64,000 nt of DNA from Heliopora coerulea (lineage: Eukaryota; Cnidaria; Anthozoa; Scleralcyonacea; Helioporidae), in the NCBI GenBank assembly GCA_030142905.1, contig JASJOG010000006.1, positions 1,831,501-1,895,500 on the forward strand. The letters are read 5' to 3'. Positions 24,401 through 34,700 of this stretch are shown in pieces; the stretch's first letter is position 1; every line of letters starts with the position of its first letter. Below the pieces are notes generated by a model. The model was not told the DNA's origin and ran no database searches. It was given only the letters and a program-made list of their open reading frames with translations. The translations under genes were made by a program, and so were the position numbers.

Positions 24401-25679
24401 ATTCTGCCACGTTTTTTTTGGATGTTTATCATAATTATTATTTGCTTTTAGTTTGTGAGATATAAATTCCTAAATAGAGTATACTAGCTGTGGCTGTTTC
24501 ATTGAAAGAATTAGCATCATTAGTTGGTTTACTAAAAGGTGCGCATCCCTTCACTCCAATGCCAAATAGTTTTCCCTGCATCTTTGTGATTTAGTAAACT
24601 TAAGATGGCTAATCATATCAACACACATAGTCATGTATTAGAACCTCAAATATGTGTTACGAGCCTGTGTGTATTGCCTGTATGCAAACTCCAACTAAAT
24701 ATTCTGGTGGAGTATGCATGCTGGTTGCTGATCTGAAGCATGTTTGAAACACGCTACACATGATAAAATCACGACAAATCAACAAAGATTTTAGTGATAA
24801 GAGCAAAAAAGGTTTATACAAGTCACTGACAGCAGAGGAAACTTAATTTTTAAATAGATGAAATTTAGCTGGGAATTCAGGCAGCAGTTAGCAAGAATAC
24901 AGTACAGCAGCGGTCCCCAACCCCCGGGCCGCAGCCCGGTACCGGTCCGTGGGTCATTTGGTACCCGGGCCGCACAGAAAGAATTTCCGTTTTATTTATT
25001 ATCTGAGTCTGAATAATGTTTTATTTTGTCAAGACGCTTATCTCGGTCACATGATACGTTAATGCTAGAATTAAACCCACAAACGAGCAAAATGAGCAAA
25101 AAACAGACGTCTCTTGAAAGCTTCTTTGGGACCAGCGAGCATTAGGGGAGAGAGATGTTATTCGTGTTATGTTGTTGGCGCGATGTTACAAAGACACTGC
25201 TAATAAAGTTGCATATGAGTACACAGTGGATTCACGTTTATTATTATATTTACAATATACCACAGTTTTTATGCCGTCTTATCATTTTATTTTGTTGTAT
25301 TTATCTGCCACACCTTAAAGGCCGGTCCGTGAAAATATTGTCTAATATTAAACCGGTCCGTGGCGCAAAAAAGGTTGGGGACCGCTGCAGTACAGTATAT
25401 GCCTTGTCTGCTTTCCTGAAATAGTCATTGGAGGCCAAAGGTGGCCTTAGATTTTCAGTACAACTTTTTTACATACTGGTCATAACTGGGCGAGTTAGTA
25501 GTAACCAATTCAATTCTTCATACCTCTTTCCGGTCAGATTCTACAATTACAAAACCGTTTTCGTCAACTTCGTCACTATCCTCTGCATAGTTGGCAGCAT
25601 GGAATCCTTTTCCAAATTCTGCAGAGTCCGCTCTAGATTGGCTTTGACTCCTTCTTATATAATTGTACAAAGTGTTCAT
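21462..25679 (-). CDS. UMAD1: UMAD1, UMA-domain-containing protein (complete, 3 exons)
   Basis: Exons are 25679-25524 (52 codons), 23865-23820 (46 nt) and 21685-21462, giving 141 aa; I recall human UMAD1 as about 137 aa. Splice phases (0, then 1) agree and every boundary is AG/GT. Exon 1 ends with an acidic stretch and DENGFVIVESD, matching the conserved 'GFVLL' segment near the N-terminus of the human protein. The last exon carries the UMA signature: LDVPMQMS, then, at the very C-terminus, LFNYDFNVEMSVLNDQK, which matches the family's 'YDF-LE-SVL' ending. UMA domains in UBAP1 and MVB12 bind ESCRT-I; for UMAD1 itself the cellular role is poorly defined. Both introns contain hAT elements (23051-23444 and 24908-25387). 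The gene is divergent from RPA3. The 46-nt middle exon shows no family motif and rests on phase and splice sites alone. Confidence 0.87.
21833..22095. repeat. Cluster of the same inverted-repeat family in UMAD1 intron 2
   Basis: Repeated CTTGTCCCTTAATGAGTTAA and GGTTAAGGGGTAGGGC edges surround AAGTAAAATTGTCTGGTGTTGG and AAGTAAAATCATCTAGCATT GGCC, that is, diverged 25-bp units. Two or three copies are juxtaposed; the borders are not clear. Confidence 0.65.
23051..23444. mobile_element. hAT MITE in UMAD1 intron 2, exact 8-bp duplication
   Basis: GTCTAGTG flanks both sides (23043-23050 and 23445-23452). The ends are CAGGGGTGGGCA and (inverted) CAGACCTGGGCA, the CAG-type ends of hAT elements. 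The 394-bp body contains GGGCCAGATGTGGCCCACAG-type sequence and no transposase. Confidence 0.88.
24908..25387. mobile_element. Internally deleted hAT transposon in UMAD1 intron 1, young
   Basis: The perfect 15-bp ends CAGCGGTCCCCAACC / GGTTGGGGACCGCTG are flanked by exact CAGTACAG (24900-24907 and 25388-25395). Inside, a plus frame at 25092 begins MSKKQTSLESFFGT and stops 17 codons on, as an autonomous hAT transposase N-terminus cut off by a large internal deletion. GC-rich GGTACCGGTCCGTGGGTC-type subterminal sequence is present. The clean ends and duplication imply recent insertion. I recall closely similar termini and this N-terminus from fish hAT (ZBED-type) elements. Confidence 0.9.
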
Positions 25680-26079
25680 TCTTAAATAAAATTCTTATAA
25701 AAAAACAATTTGGAGAATCAGCATTCTAGCAAACAATTCTTATCATTCATGCCCGCAATTCTGCCAACTCGTCGCGCAGCATGACATTTGTTAGATACGA
25801 GGGTCGTATACGATCGTTTATTCTCATGTATCCGATTTACTCCCTGGAGTCTTAACGACGTATTGCTACATTAGCACGCCAATCATAATCAGGAATTAGA
25901 CCTTGAAACAACATTGCATACACGATACGACAAAAGGTCAGAGTGCTACGGCCGGTTCCGGCAGATGGTTGAATTACGCGCCAAATTACGTTAAATTACG
26001 CAACTTAAGTGAATCGAAGAAAAGTTCCTGAGACAAAGAAGAATTCCGAAGTTGACGAGTACGACTCCAGTGAATAAGT
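25680..26079. promoter_or_regulatory. Candidate bidirectional promoter between UMAD1 and RPA3
   Basis: Exactly 400 bp separate the UMAD1 start codon (25679, minus) from the RPA3 start codon (26080, plus). Both genes are complete here, so both transcription starts probably lie in this gap. I see no convincing TATA box at a sensible distance from either gene. The stretch from about 25740 has more CpG dinucleotides than the flanking introns. Human RPA3 and UMAD1 (formerly RPA3-AS1) are also arranged head to head, so the shared promoter may be ancestral. That is an inference from layout; no factor site was recognised with confidence. Confidence 0.6.
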
Positions 26080-29000
26080 ATGAGCGGAATTACACGAGTG
26101 AATGCTTCCATGTTACCTGAACATGTTGGAAAGTTAGTATGTGTGGTGGGCAAAGTTACTCAAGTAAGTGAAAAGCTGATTTGGTAAGGCTGTATTTACA
26201 AATCATGTTTATAAGAGCTTCACCTGCAGCTTTACTGTACTCGGTAAGTTGTTTTAAATATTAGTCAAGGTATCTTAAGGTACCCCTATTTTGAAAATGT
26301 TCAACCCATTTGCCATTCCAACTCATGCTTCAACCACGCTTCCAGTGATCTCATAACAATAGTTTACCATTAATCCTTTCCACTGACTGCGTGGTCAGTT
26401 ATCTACTATTCATTGAACTGTCAGCAGTTGAGAATGGTGAAATTAAACTGTATTTCTTGTACTAATTGAAGGTTAGCCCCACTGGAAATGCGATAAAGCT
26501 TCTAACAAGTGACCAACAAACAACTAATGTTGCCTTGCCCGACCAAGTAAGGGAAATTTTTTGTTTGGTGAATTTTCATATTTTTCTCAAAGAATCCGTC
26601 TTCTGTAAAATGTATTTATTGCAACTATTTGGTTCCCTTTTTACTCTTTTATTGCAGTATGAAGATACAATTGGACATTGTATTCAAATAATTGGTATTG
26701 TTCAACAGAATTTATCCCTTGTTGCAGAAAGGTACATAAGTTTTGCTGGTGGAGAAAGTGAGTTTGGTGAGTGTCTTAACATATACCATGAAATTGCACA
26801 AACTTGAAATACTTTTACTGGAATACAATGTGAAATGCATGGAAAACCTCATAGAAAATTTATTGGAAGGTTTGCTAATGTTCTAAGAAACATTTGCAAA
26901 GTTCCTTTTGAATTTTCCTGAGTTATCTAACCTATTGTTCTTTGCCGAGCCTTGAATTTGGCCAATAAAATAAAAGCACTGCTACATAATGCTAGGATTG
27001 CTTTTTGCTTGACTTGCAGTGGTTGCATAAGACAAGTTTAACCCATTATAAGGCAAGAACTCACTTTGGCATTTTACCCTGGTTAAGGTCAGGTAGTTTT
27101 ACTTATCACAGGAATGAGCCCTGGGCATTAAGGTGTTTGCATATGATTGTATGTTTGCCTTTTCTTGTGAACCACTGTTTGTTTCTGTGGTGAGAAAAGC
27201 TTCAATAAAGTTGAATCAAGTCCAACTTCATGTAACAATGATGAAGTACAATGTATGACCACTCTACCATGAAATGTAAACCTTACCTGTGAAGATGTGC
27301 AATGTTTCAGTTCTAATTCAGAATCATCCCCAGGTTATCATAAAGAGAAACTTCCATGATTAGTTTAACTTTCAGATAATTGTGATGTTTTCTCTTCATA
27401 TAACCCTGAGGATTATTCTATAATCCTGAAATAGAATCAAAACACTGTCCATCCTCACAGGCAAGTGTTAAGTTGTTGTGAGAATCTCTTTTGCACTGAT
27501 CATGAATTAAATAAGTATACAGTTTCCATTTGATTCAATATATTGATTGGTAGAAAAGTCACCCATAAACCTGAAGATGCATGGTGTCTAATCCTACTCA
27601 ATTTGATTTTTTGAGTTGACTTTTACGGTTTGGGTGAATGAAATGTTCTGTTCAGGATGTTGCTAAGCTTGAAATGTCAAATTTTTTGGTATATATCAGC
27701 AGTTCATTTGATATGTCTTGTTGCATGAAAATTGAGGAGTTAATGGTTGTACTCTCTCCTAAAGCTTGTTAAAAAGCAATCTTGATGTAAAAACTGGTGA
27801 ATGGAATTTCTTTATTGTGTTAAGTTTCTATTTGGAAAACTTGTTTCATTGTTACTGACAAGGCTTATTCATCATGTAAATGCATCGTGAATTTCTTGCA
27901 TTTTTCACAATTGATATTTTTTCAGTGAGGTTTTGACAGCTCAAACTATTTCATTTGTGATTTTTTTGCCTTTGATTACATTAGTTTTAAATCACCAGTG
28001 CTGTAATTTGGTAGAAATGCAGACACAGGAATTTATCAATTTGGAAGCTTGCAAATATTGTAAAAGTAATATTAGTTCTTTTAAACAAGCTTACAACCAC
28101 TAGATTATTCTAAAAGTGGGTAATAATATGAACTAAAAATTAGGGGCTAATAGAGATTCAGTCAGGCTAAAAAAAATTGTTTCTAGCTAATAATCTGGCA
28201 GAGAAATTTAAAATGGTAGGATGGGTCCTATCTCCCAAACTTTAGACATCATTGTCTTGTTTTCAGTAAGGTGCTGTATTCATTACCTGTGAGTTTTACC
28301 GTTTAGGTCTGGTGCTATAGGTTATTGTGTAGTTTTGTTCATGCCTCATCATCTTAGAATTAGTATTAATATTACTGAAACTGGACTGCAGCTAATCCAG
28401 AAGTGATAAAACAAAGATTTTTTCATGGTGACATATTTCAGTATTGCTGTAAAAAATATACTAACCATGGTGAATGGTTATACTAGATCCCTGGTTCTCA
28501 ATAGGTGGCCACAGGCTAAATGTGGCCTGCGAGAAAATTTCATCAGGCCTGTGAAAAAAATTCAGGTCAGAAAAAAAAAATTATAGCACAATTCTCTGAC
28601 CACCAATTGGTGTAAAGTACCCCTCTTTTGTTCTTATCTGACCCAAACTTTATTTAATAACACTAAATGTGCTGGCTGTTCTTGGCCCCCAGAGTTGAAC
28701 CTCCGGAAAATGTGGCCCTTGGAAGAAACTAATTGAGAACCACTGTACTGGACAGTTCTGAAAAGAAGAAGAGGAACCCATATAGAGTGAGAAAATAAAT
28801 ACTAAAAAGAAGCACTATGCATTTCTGTAGACCACTCTTCAGGTGCAAACGTCTGCTAACTGTTGAGAAATGAGTTTTTAGCTGTTATTGTTGTTATAGG
28901 CAAAGAGCTTATCAAGTAGTCACCCTGTGTAGTTGTTTGATAAAAAGATAGATTTTAAATTAGCCAGATTCTTTTCAAGGAACTTTTCTGAGGAGATCTT

Positions 29001-31482
29001 TTGCATTCAGTTAATGAGACATTTTATTAAAGATATCTTTTGTTGTTTGGGGTTGAAGGAATCATAGCATGTGTAAAGTCCAGTAAAAGTACAGTAGGTT
29101 TATGATAAATGCTTGTTAAAAAGCAAGCCATTTTCTTCTTTGTGAACTAATACATCTAAAAAACGGTAATTTTCTTTGATTTCTAAACTTACACATGAAC
29201 TTCAGAGAGGGATGAATATCGTTCAAAGAATTCAAGGAGTGTGCTTGTTCCATAGTAATGAAAAGAGAAAGTATCATCAACAATATATCACTTGTACCAT
29301 TCAGGTAAATCTTGAGAGCAAGATTCATTGAAGAAGATTATTTCATGATATCTGACAAAGATGTTTGCCAGCACTGGACCTAGCAGAGCCCATTGCTATG
29401 CCATCCACCAGCTCAAACATAGTGTTATCAAAACTGAATTCAACTCCTTTTGTAACCATGATCATTAATTCATAAAACACATCTTTGGAGAGTGGTGGTG
29501 TTTTCATGTCTGAGTAGTAAAGAGTATCTATGCAGATCTGTATAGTTTCATTGAGAGGAATATTTGTAAATAGGCTGATTATATCAAAAAAGGACATAAT
29601 AAGATTACCAGTGTTTAGGATCAGGCTTTTCAACTCTTTGGTAAAGCTGAATGAATCTTTTAAAACACATGCTAAGTATTTCTTTAGAACTGGTTCAAGT
29701 AATATTGAGAGCTGAGGTGTTTAGCCAAGCTATGTTGGGCTGATTTCATTATTGAAAGAATGGGACATATTAGGATATCTTGTGTATGGATTTTGGGTAA
29801 TCCATACATTCTGGGCCATTCTGAACCAGTGGGACGAACTTGTTTATAAAATTCTTCACTAATCTGGTTTGATTTCTTTAACCTCAGAAGAAGTATTTGA
29901 AGGTTCCTTTCTGTCATGTTAGTTGTTGTGCCAATACCTACTCAGACTCCAAATTTAGCATCCTGTCAAAGTGCCATTCAGAATTTCTTTTAAAGATAAT
30001 GGAATCTATGGATATTAAGTTTAATGATCCAGATCTATGCTGACAAAAAGAATTTGTTTTTAATTTGGCATTATTTTGATGCTTAATCCCTCCTACGTGG
30101 GATGACATCATGGCCTTTACATCAGATATAAATATAAGCAGAAAACTCATTTCTCAACAGTTAGCAGATGTTTGCATCTGAAGAGTGGTCTGCTGCAATG
30201 CATAGTGCTTCTTTTTAGTATTTATTTTCTCACTCTGTGTGGTTCCTCTAGTTCTTTTTGTAACTGTCTAGTACAGAGGTATTCAACTAAAATTCAGGGG
30301 GGTCCAGTTACTCAACTCTCTCCCTCTGTGGGGTCTGTACCCATGAGATGTTACACATAACTATGATTCATGGAAAAAATATAGTGGCAACTTCAACATT
30401 TCATTAAACATTTTTGTGCTTTTCTTAGTTACAAGCTTATTTCCAAACAGGAACTTGATAACCTAAAGTCCTAAACATTTATCTTCAAAATATACTTTGC
30501 TTCCAGTTCCCTAAAGGACCATTTTTTAAATGTTGTTTAAGTGAAACTATAAATTAATATTAGTATCACAAAAAATGTCTAGCAGTCTGGATAAAAGCCT
30601 CTCAGAGTCTGGATCCGGACCGGAGTCTGCCAGTTGGTGACCCCTGGTCTAGTATGACCATTCACCATGGTTAGTACGTTTTTTAAATTGATACTAAGCC
30701 AAGTCTTTATTTTCCTTCATTTCCTACAGGTCAAAAGCTAAGGCCTTAGACAATAAAGCAGAAACCTAGGACATATGTATCTGTATCTCTATACTGTTTG
30801 ATGTTTAAGAAACGTGAGAGCTTGGATATGTTAAGGTAGTTGAACGATCTTCAAGCTCGATACTCAGAAAATGATTTCTAAACATCAAACTGCTTCAATC
30901 ATTATAAATATATAGTGGCTTGCGCTTAGGTCGCACATATATATCGAATTTGCACCTTAGCTCACCATCTGAGTCTCGGTAGCTCAATGGTTAGAGGGTC
31001 TAACCGGTCATCAGAAGGTTGCGGGTTCGATCCCCGTCTGGGGCTCAGAAATCATTTTCTGAGTATCGAGCTTGAAGATCGTTCAACTACCTGTATCTCT
31101 ATACTAATAGATTAACAAGTACAGTACGTCATTGGGTAAATGACATCTTCATCCTACCCACCAGTGTTTCCTCTGCTAAGTATCAGTTGACCCAGTCACA
31201 CACAGCGTGCTTGTTTTTCAAATTAACCCATTAAGTTGCAAGGGCACACTCTGAAATTTTACTTGTCAAGAGGATGAGCCCTGTCCCTTAATGAGTTAGC
31301 ATTTTGAAATCAAATGAGGAACAGTTGATGTAGTTTCACTGTACTGCTATTTATTGACAATTTATTCTCTTTGCTCCAAAGATCTGGCATTGTATGACCG
31401 GACAATCAAGTTACTTCCACGATATCCTCAGCTATTTACCATGGAAGGTGCAAATAAAAGTGGCCAAACATTGGACTGGTGA
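26080..31482 (+). CDS. RPA3: RPA3, replication protein A 14-kDa subunit (complete, 4 exons)
   Basis: Exons 26080-26163, 26472-26546, 26658-26766 and 31382-31482 join to 369 nt, giving 122 aa; human RPA3 is 121 aa. The phases (0, 0, 1) fit, and donors (gtaagt, gtaagg, gtgagt) and acceptors are good. Exon 1 encodes RVNASMLPEHVGKLVCVVGK, matching the human 'INAGMLAQFIDKPVCFVGR' start of the OB fold. Exon 2 encodes VSPTGNAIKLLTSD. Exon 3 carries the central OB-fold strands (CIQIIGIVQQNLSLVAERYI). Exon 4 encodes LALYDRTIKLLPRYPQLF, matching human 'LGLYNEAVKIIHDFPQFY'. The protein is the smallest subunit of the RPA heterotrimer that binds single-stranded DNA in replication and repair. Intron 3 is 4.6 kb and full of mobile elements; the exons are intact. 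Confidence 0.95.
27036..27135. repeat. Inverted-repeat element of the TTAACCCATTA family
   Basis: The left edge TTTAACCCATTATAAGG, a core with a GTAGTTTTACTTATCACAGG-type segment (complement of the AAGTAAAA core) and the right edge GGGCATTAAGG mark an old copy in RPA3 intron 3. Confidence 0.55.
27410..27650 (+). repeat. tRNA-derived SINE (second family), older copy
   Basis: Aligns with 38481-38700: CCTGAAATAGAATC, CATCCTCACAGG, AAGTGTTAAGTTGTTGTGAG and CCTGAAGATGCA correspond in order. The tRNA boxes have decayed (TGATTGGTAGA, GTCTAATCCTACTC). It is in RPA3 intron 3. Confidence 0.72.
28450..28880. repeat. Left inverted arm flanking the Penelope-like RT
   Basis: Outside its hAT insertion this arm matches the reverse complement of 30145-30690: ACTAACCATGGTGAATGGT, then after the hAT GAGTGAGAAAATAAATACTA, AAAAAGAAGCACTATGCATT, AGACCACTCTTCAG and GCTAACTGTTGAGAAATGAG. 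The arm is about 170 bp without the insert. Confidence 0.87.
28489..28745. mobile_element. hAT MITE in the left Penelope-flanking arm
   Basis: The ends CCCTGGTTCTCAA and TTGAGAACCACTG (CAGTGGTTCTCAA, hAT) lie between TACTAGAT (28481-28488) and TACTGGAC (28746-28753), an 8-bp duplication with two transitions. 257 bp, no ORF. The insertion point is homologous to that of the element at 30274 in the other arm. Confidence 0.83.
29050..30150 (-). pseudogene. Penelope-like element reverse transcriptase, decayed
   Basis: Minus-strand fragments in order: RMYGLPKIHTQDILICPIL (about 29800), MSFFDIISLFTNIPLNETI with VDGIAMGS (29633-29343), and YIVDDTFSFHY with ITVF downstream (29330-29150). GLPKIH, DIxSLFTNIPL, DGxAMGS and the DD box are hallmarks of Penelope-like RTs. 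Several stops and frameshifts interrupt it. No GIY-YIG endonuclease follows; the 3' part runs into the left inverted arm. It is antisense in RPA3 intron 3. Confidence 0.85.
30145..30690. repeat. Right inverted arm flanking the Penelope-like RT
   Basis: Inverted partner of 28450-28880, lying upstream (5') of the RT frame. It carries CTGAAGAGTGGTCT, resembling the conserved 5' core and helix II strand of the hammerhead ribozymes of Penelope elements, but the partner GACCAC-GAAA is not seen next to it. Confidence 0.85.
30274..30646. mobile_element. hAT MITE in the right Penelope-flanking arm, exact 8-bp duplication
   Basis: Flanks GTCTAGTA (30266-30273) and GTCTAGTA (30647-30654) are identical. 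The ends are CAGAGGTATTCAACT and (inverted) CAGGGGTCACCAACT. 373 bp, unrelated inside to the hAT element in the left arm. Confidence 0.87.
30796..31090. repeat. Palindromic tRNA-derived SINE, copy 2, with 15-bp target duplication
   Basis: Flanked by exact CTGTATCTCTATACT (30781-30795 and 31091-31105). It is in the opposite orientation to the 5.9-kb copy. The tRNA-like module is about 30971-31046 (A box TAGCTCAATGGTTAGAG, B box GGTTCGATCC; the acceptor strands pair with G-U wobbles). The same inverted arms (about 45 bp) lie at 30826-30875 and 31047-31090. Between arm and tRNA lies about 95 bp unlike copy 1. It lies in RPA3 intron 3. Confidence 0.87.
31223..31308. repeat. Inverted-repeat element, TTAACCCATTAAG ends
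   Basis: TTAACCCATTAAG at the left and CTTAATGAGTTAG at the right form inverted ends around ATTTTACTTGTCAAGAGG. 86 bp. It lies 73 bp before the last RPA3 exon. Confidence 0.65.
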
Positions 31483-31703
31483 ACACCAACGATCAATAAT
31501 GTTCTTAACGGCCATCAACCGGGGTTTAACCTCGGGAAAATGCATAGATATAATCTACAGTTAGCGATAAATTTCTCTCGAGAACCCAAGAGATAATACC
31601 TAATATAGCTTGGCAGGTACCCGTTGTTGGAGGGGAGAGGGTATTTCCAAGGTATTTCTTGAGGTCAACATCCTGCACGTGTTCGCGGTCAAAGTTGTTT
31701 CCT

Positions 31704-31709
31704 AATAAA
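31704..31709 (+). terminator. Candidate poly(A) signal of RPA3
   Basis: This is the first AATAAA hexamer on the plus strand after the RPA3 stop codon, about 220 nt downstream. Position and sequence suit a polyadenylation signal. There is no transcript evidence. Confidence 0.5.
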
Positions 31710-34700
31710 GTTTACTCCGCTGTTTGTTACATGTCGTCAGATTTACGTGTGTAAATCAATATATTATGCTATTAACTCTTTGAACCGCTTGTTTTTTAAG
31801 CACAGACTTGTCGGGAACAAAACTTGAACACTGATTTGTATTTCTGATCTTCAAACACCTTAAAATTTTCATACTGTACATACTCAAAATCAAACCCAAG
31901 ACAATATTATTTTTCGCATTTTCTCTAGACTGAGGAAGAAGCGGAGAAGGTGGATACGTTCTACTGCATTTTTTCACAGAAAATAAACTAGGACGTATCA
32001 AGATTGTTTATATATCGCTTTGCAGTTTTTGTTAAAATTTACGTCTTCATAGTGATGATCTTTGCCCTGGGGGTAGGGCTGTTACATACCTCGTATTCCT
32101 TCGATAAGGTAGAGGGAATTACGAAGTTCTAAAAATGTTTTTGGTGAGTCCTAGTGTGTCCCGCGGCCATACTCTCCGATATGGGGGTTGACAAGTGCAT
32201 AAAAGATAGAATGGGTACTTCATGTTCATAGGGATAAAGAAACTACTGAATGTCGATATAAGACACTAATTTGTTCCATTGTAACCGTAATCTCGAGTAT
32301 TCACATTTTGAGGGCAAGCATTGCGATCATTTCATTGTTCATCTTCAGTTTAATCGTTCAATCATATTCGAAGAAAGGTAATCTAAAGCGATTCACTACA
32401 AAACTGTTGAGAACTTCATATAATTATAGTGTAATGATCAACAATAACACGTGACATAATCATGTGACTTTAACTTCCTATTCTATTCGCTGTTCTGCTC
32501 TCTTTACTGTTGTGTTGAAAACGTGTTCATGTGAGACTGAAAATATATTGTTATCTTTTTATATTAACAACGATGTAGGTTCACCTAGTTAATCTTAACA
32601 AAAACAATAAAACAACTTCAAAAGCGATCGAATTCTAGCGTGACAGTACGAACACTATACGTACTTACATGACCTTACAGGATGTTTTTAATTTAACGTC
32701 TTCTTAGTAATCAATGTCAGCTTCAACCGCATCTATGCTCGCTTATTTTTCTCGACTGCAAGAAGTATGTCAGCACGCATGCTACTGAGCGTGGCTATTA
32801 ATCAGAACTTTTACGATCTCAGCGAATTTAGACCTGCCCTGCATGTGCTGAGATGACGCCTTAGATAAGCTGCATGTCCTGCTTGAGCTGGCCAAGCCCT
32901 TTCCGGCAAAGTTTTTTTCACTGTTTAATAGTTAGCTGGTTCGCCAAAAATGTATAATAGAACAGTCATTGGATGAAGCTTTTTTATATCATCAATTATC
33001 AATGTGTGAGTTTGTTTTATGAGCCTCGCCGTTTGGCTTTTGCTTATAGTGGAGACTCCGACCTCAGTTAGAAGACATCAAAAGGCCTCATCCAAAAATT
33101 GCACTCTATATTACGTAATTTGCCAGTTTGACAGTATAGTGCGTGAAACGTACGTGGTATTGCCATGTGCGCTTAATCATCTAGTTTCGTTAGTATAAGT
33201 AATAGCATCGTTTCGAGTGTAATTTGCAAAAAACACGCACGAGTGAGTTTTTCAAAGACTATCAAAATAGCACGAGTCGTGAAAGACGATCATCCCAACA
33301 ATTTTATACCGCGAATGGCTATCCCCTTCAACAGTTAGGATTATGGAGTGACAGTTCTTACAGTTGTCGCGATGAGCCGCGCGGAACGAGTGGGTGTAAA
33401 AGCATTTGAACTGAGGAAAGGATTGGTTAGCGTTTTGCTGGCCATTTAGGGTTAGGTATGGGTGGTATATGTTTTGAAGTATGTAGGTTCAATTCCTTGT
33501 CAATTAATTCGTTCTCAATCTCCCCTTGAAATCTTATTTAAAGGTATAGTTTCCAGCAATCACCGTTTGAATTGTTGATCGCGGAACGAGTTTTCACGCC
33601 ACTGAGGTAATCCCCCGTGATCAATAGTAACTGTCATACTGGCCATTACGGCTGTAGTAGGAAAGTTTGACAAGAACGAGAACTATTACTAAAATCCTTG
33701 GACTAATTACCACGATTTTCTCAAGACATTTTCCCTTGGGAAAAAATGTCAAATAGTTTTCTGTTGTGCTCCACGCTTTTCCTTCAGAAGTTTTAACAAA
33801 ACATGGAGTGGCCTCCTGCGTGGCCGTCATGTGATCATACTTGAGAACGCAGCCAATTTGGAATCGTACGAGTGGCGGTAGTTGGTTTAGTTTATTTAGG
33901 TGCGTTTTTGTGTTTTAAGATAGTAATGCGATATTCTTCATTGACGCCACCGCGGTGAGTTTTTCGATGAAGTATCAGTGAGGTTTGATTTCATGTAGTT
34001 CAACAATTTATTAGTGTCTACCAAGAGGCACTGCAGTTACAAAGTACCATTGCATGAAAAAGATTTTCGGTCAATTTGGATGAAAGCAGGAAAAACACAC
34101 CCAGGATGCTCACCTCGGACTATTGCAAGGCTCGAGGAAAATGGTCCTGTGAGAAGTGGTATGATTTCCTGAGGTGGATTCTCTTGTAAAGAAAGCGCTT
34201 GATAATTTGAAGTTGCGGTCTCGCGAAAGGTATGTTCGATATACCTTTGCACAGATCCACGTCCGGCAACGAGCCACCCTACCGAGAATTAAACCATATG
34301 GTGTATTCGAACAAACTAAATCAAGCTTTAGGAAAAAGGCAAAGCATCTGTTCCAAACTATATTAGAATAACGCAATCAAACCTGGGAAGAAATGAATTT
34401 AGTCCCAACTTTCTTGGAATTTGCCTTCCTTCTGCAATCGTATACCAAACTAAGAACTTTGATGCAGGGAGTCGTCTCACTTGGAACTTCGACACCATTA
34501 ACATGTATTTACGTGTTACCTCAGCTTCACTTGATTTAGGTATAATGTTTCCAATAAACCAGTGGAGGAAGATAAACATTGGTAAAGACGTTCGGCAACT
34601 TAAAAAGTACCTTGAAGATTAATAAAGTCGACCTACAACATTTAATAGCATAAGGAGAATTTGCTCGCATTTCCTAGTAGGACCATCGACATGTTTGAAG

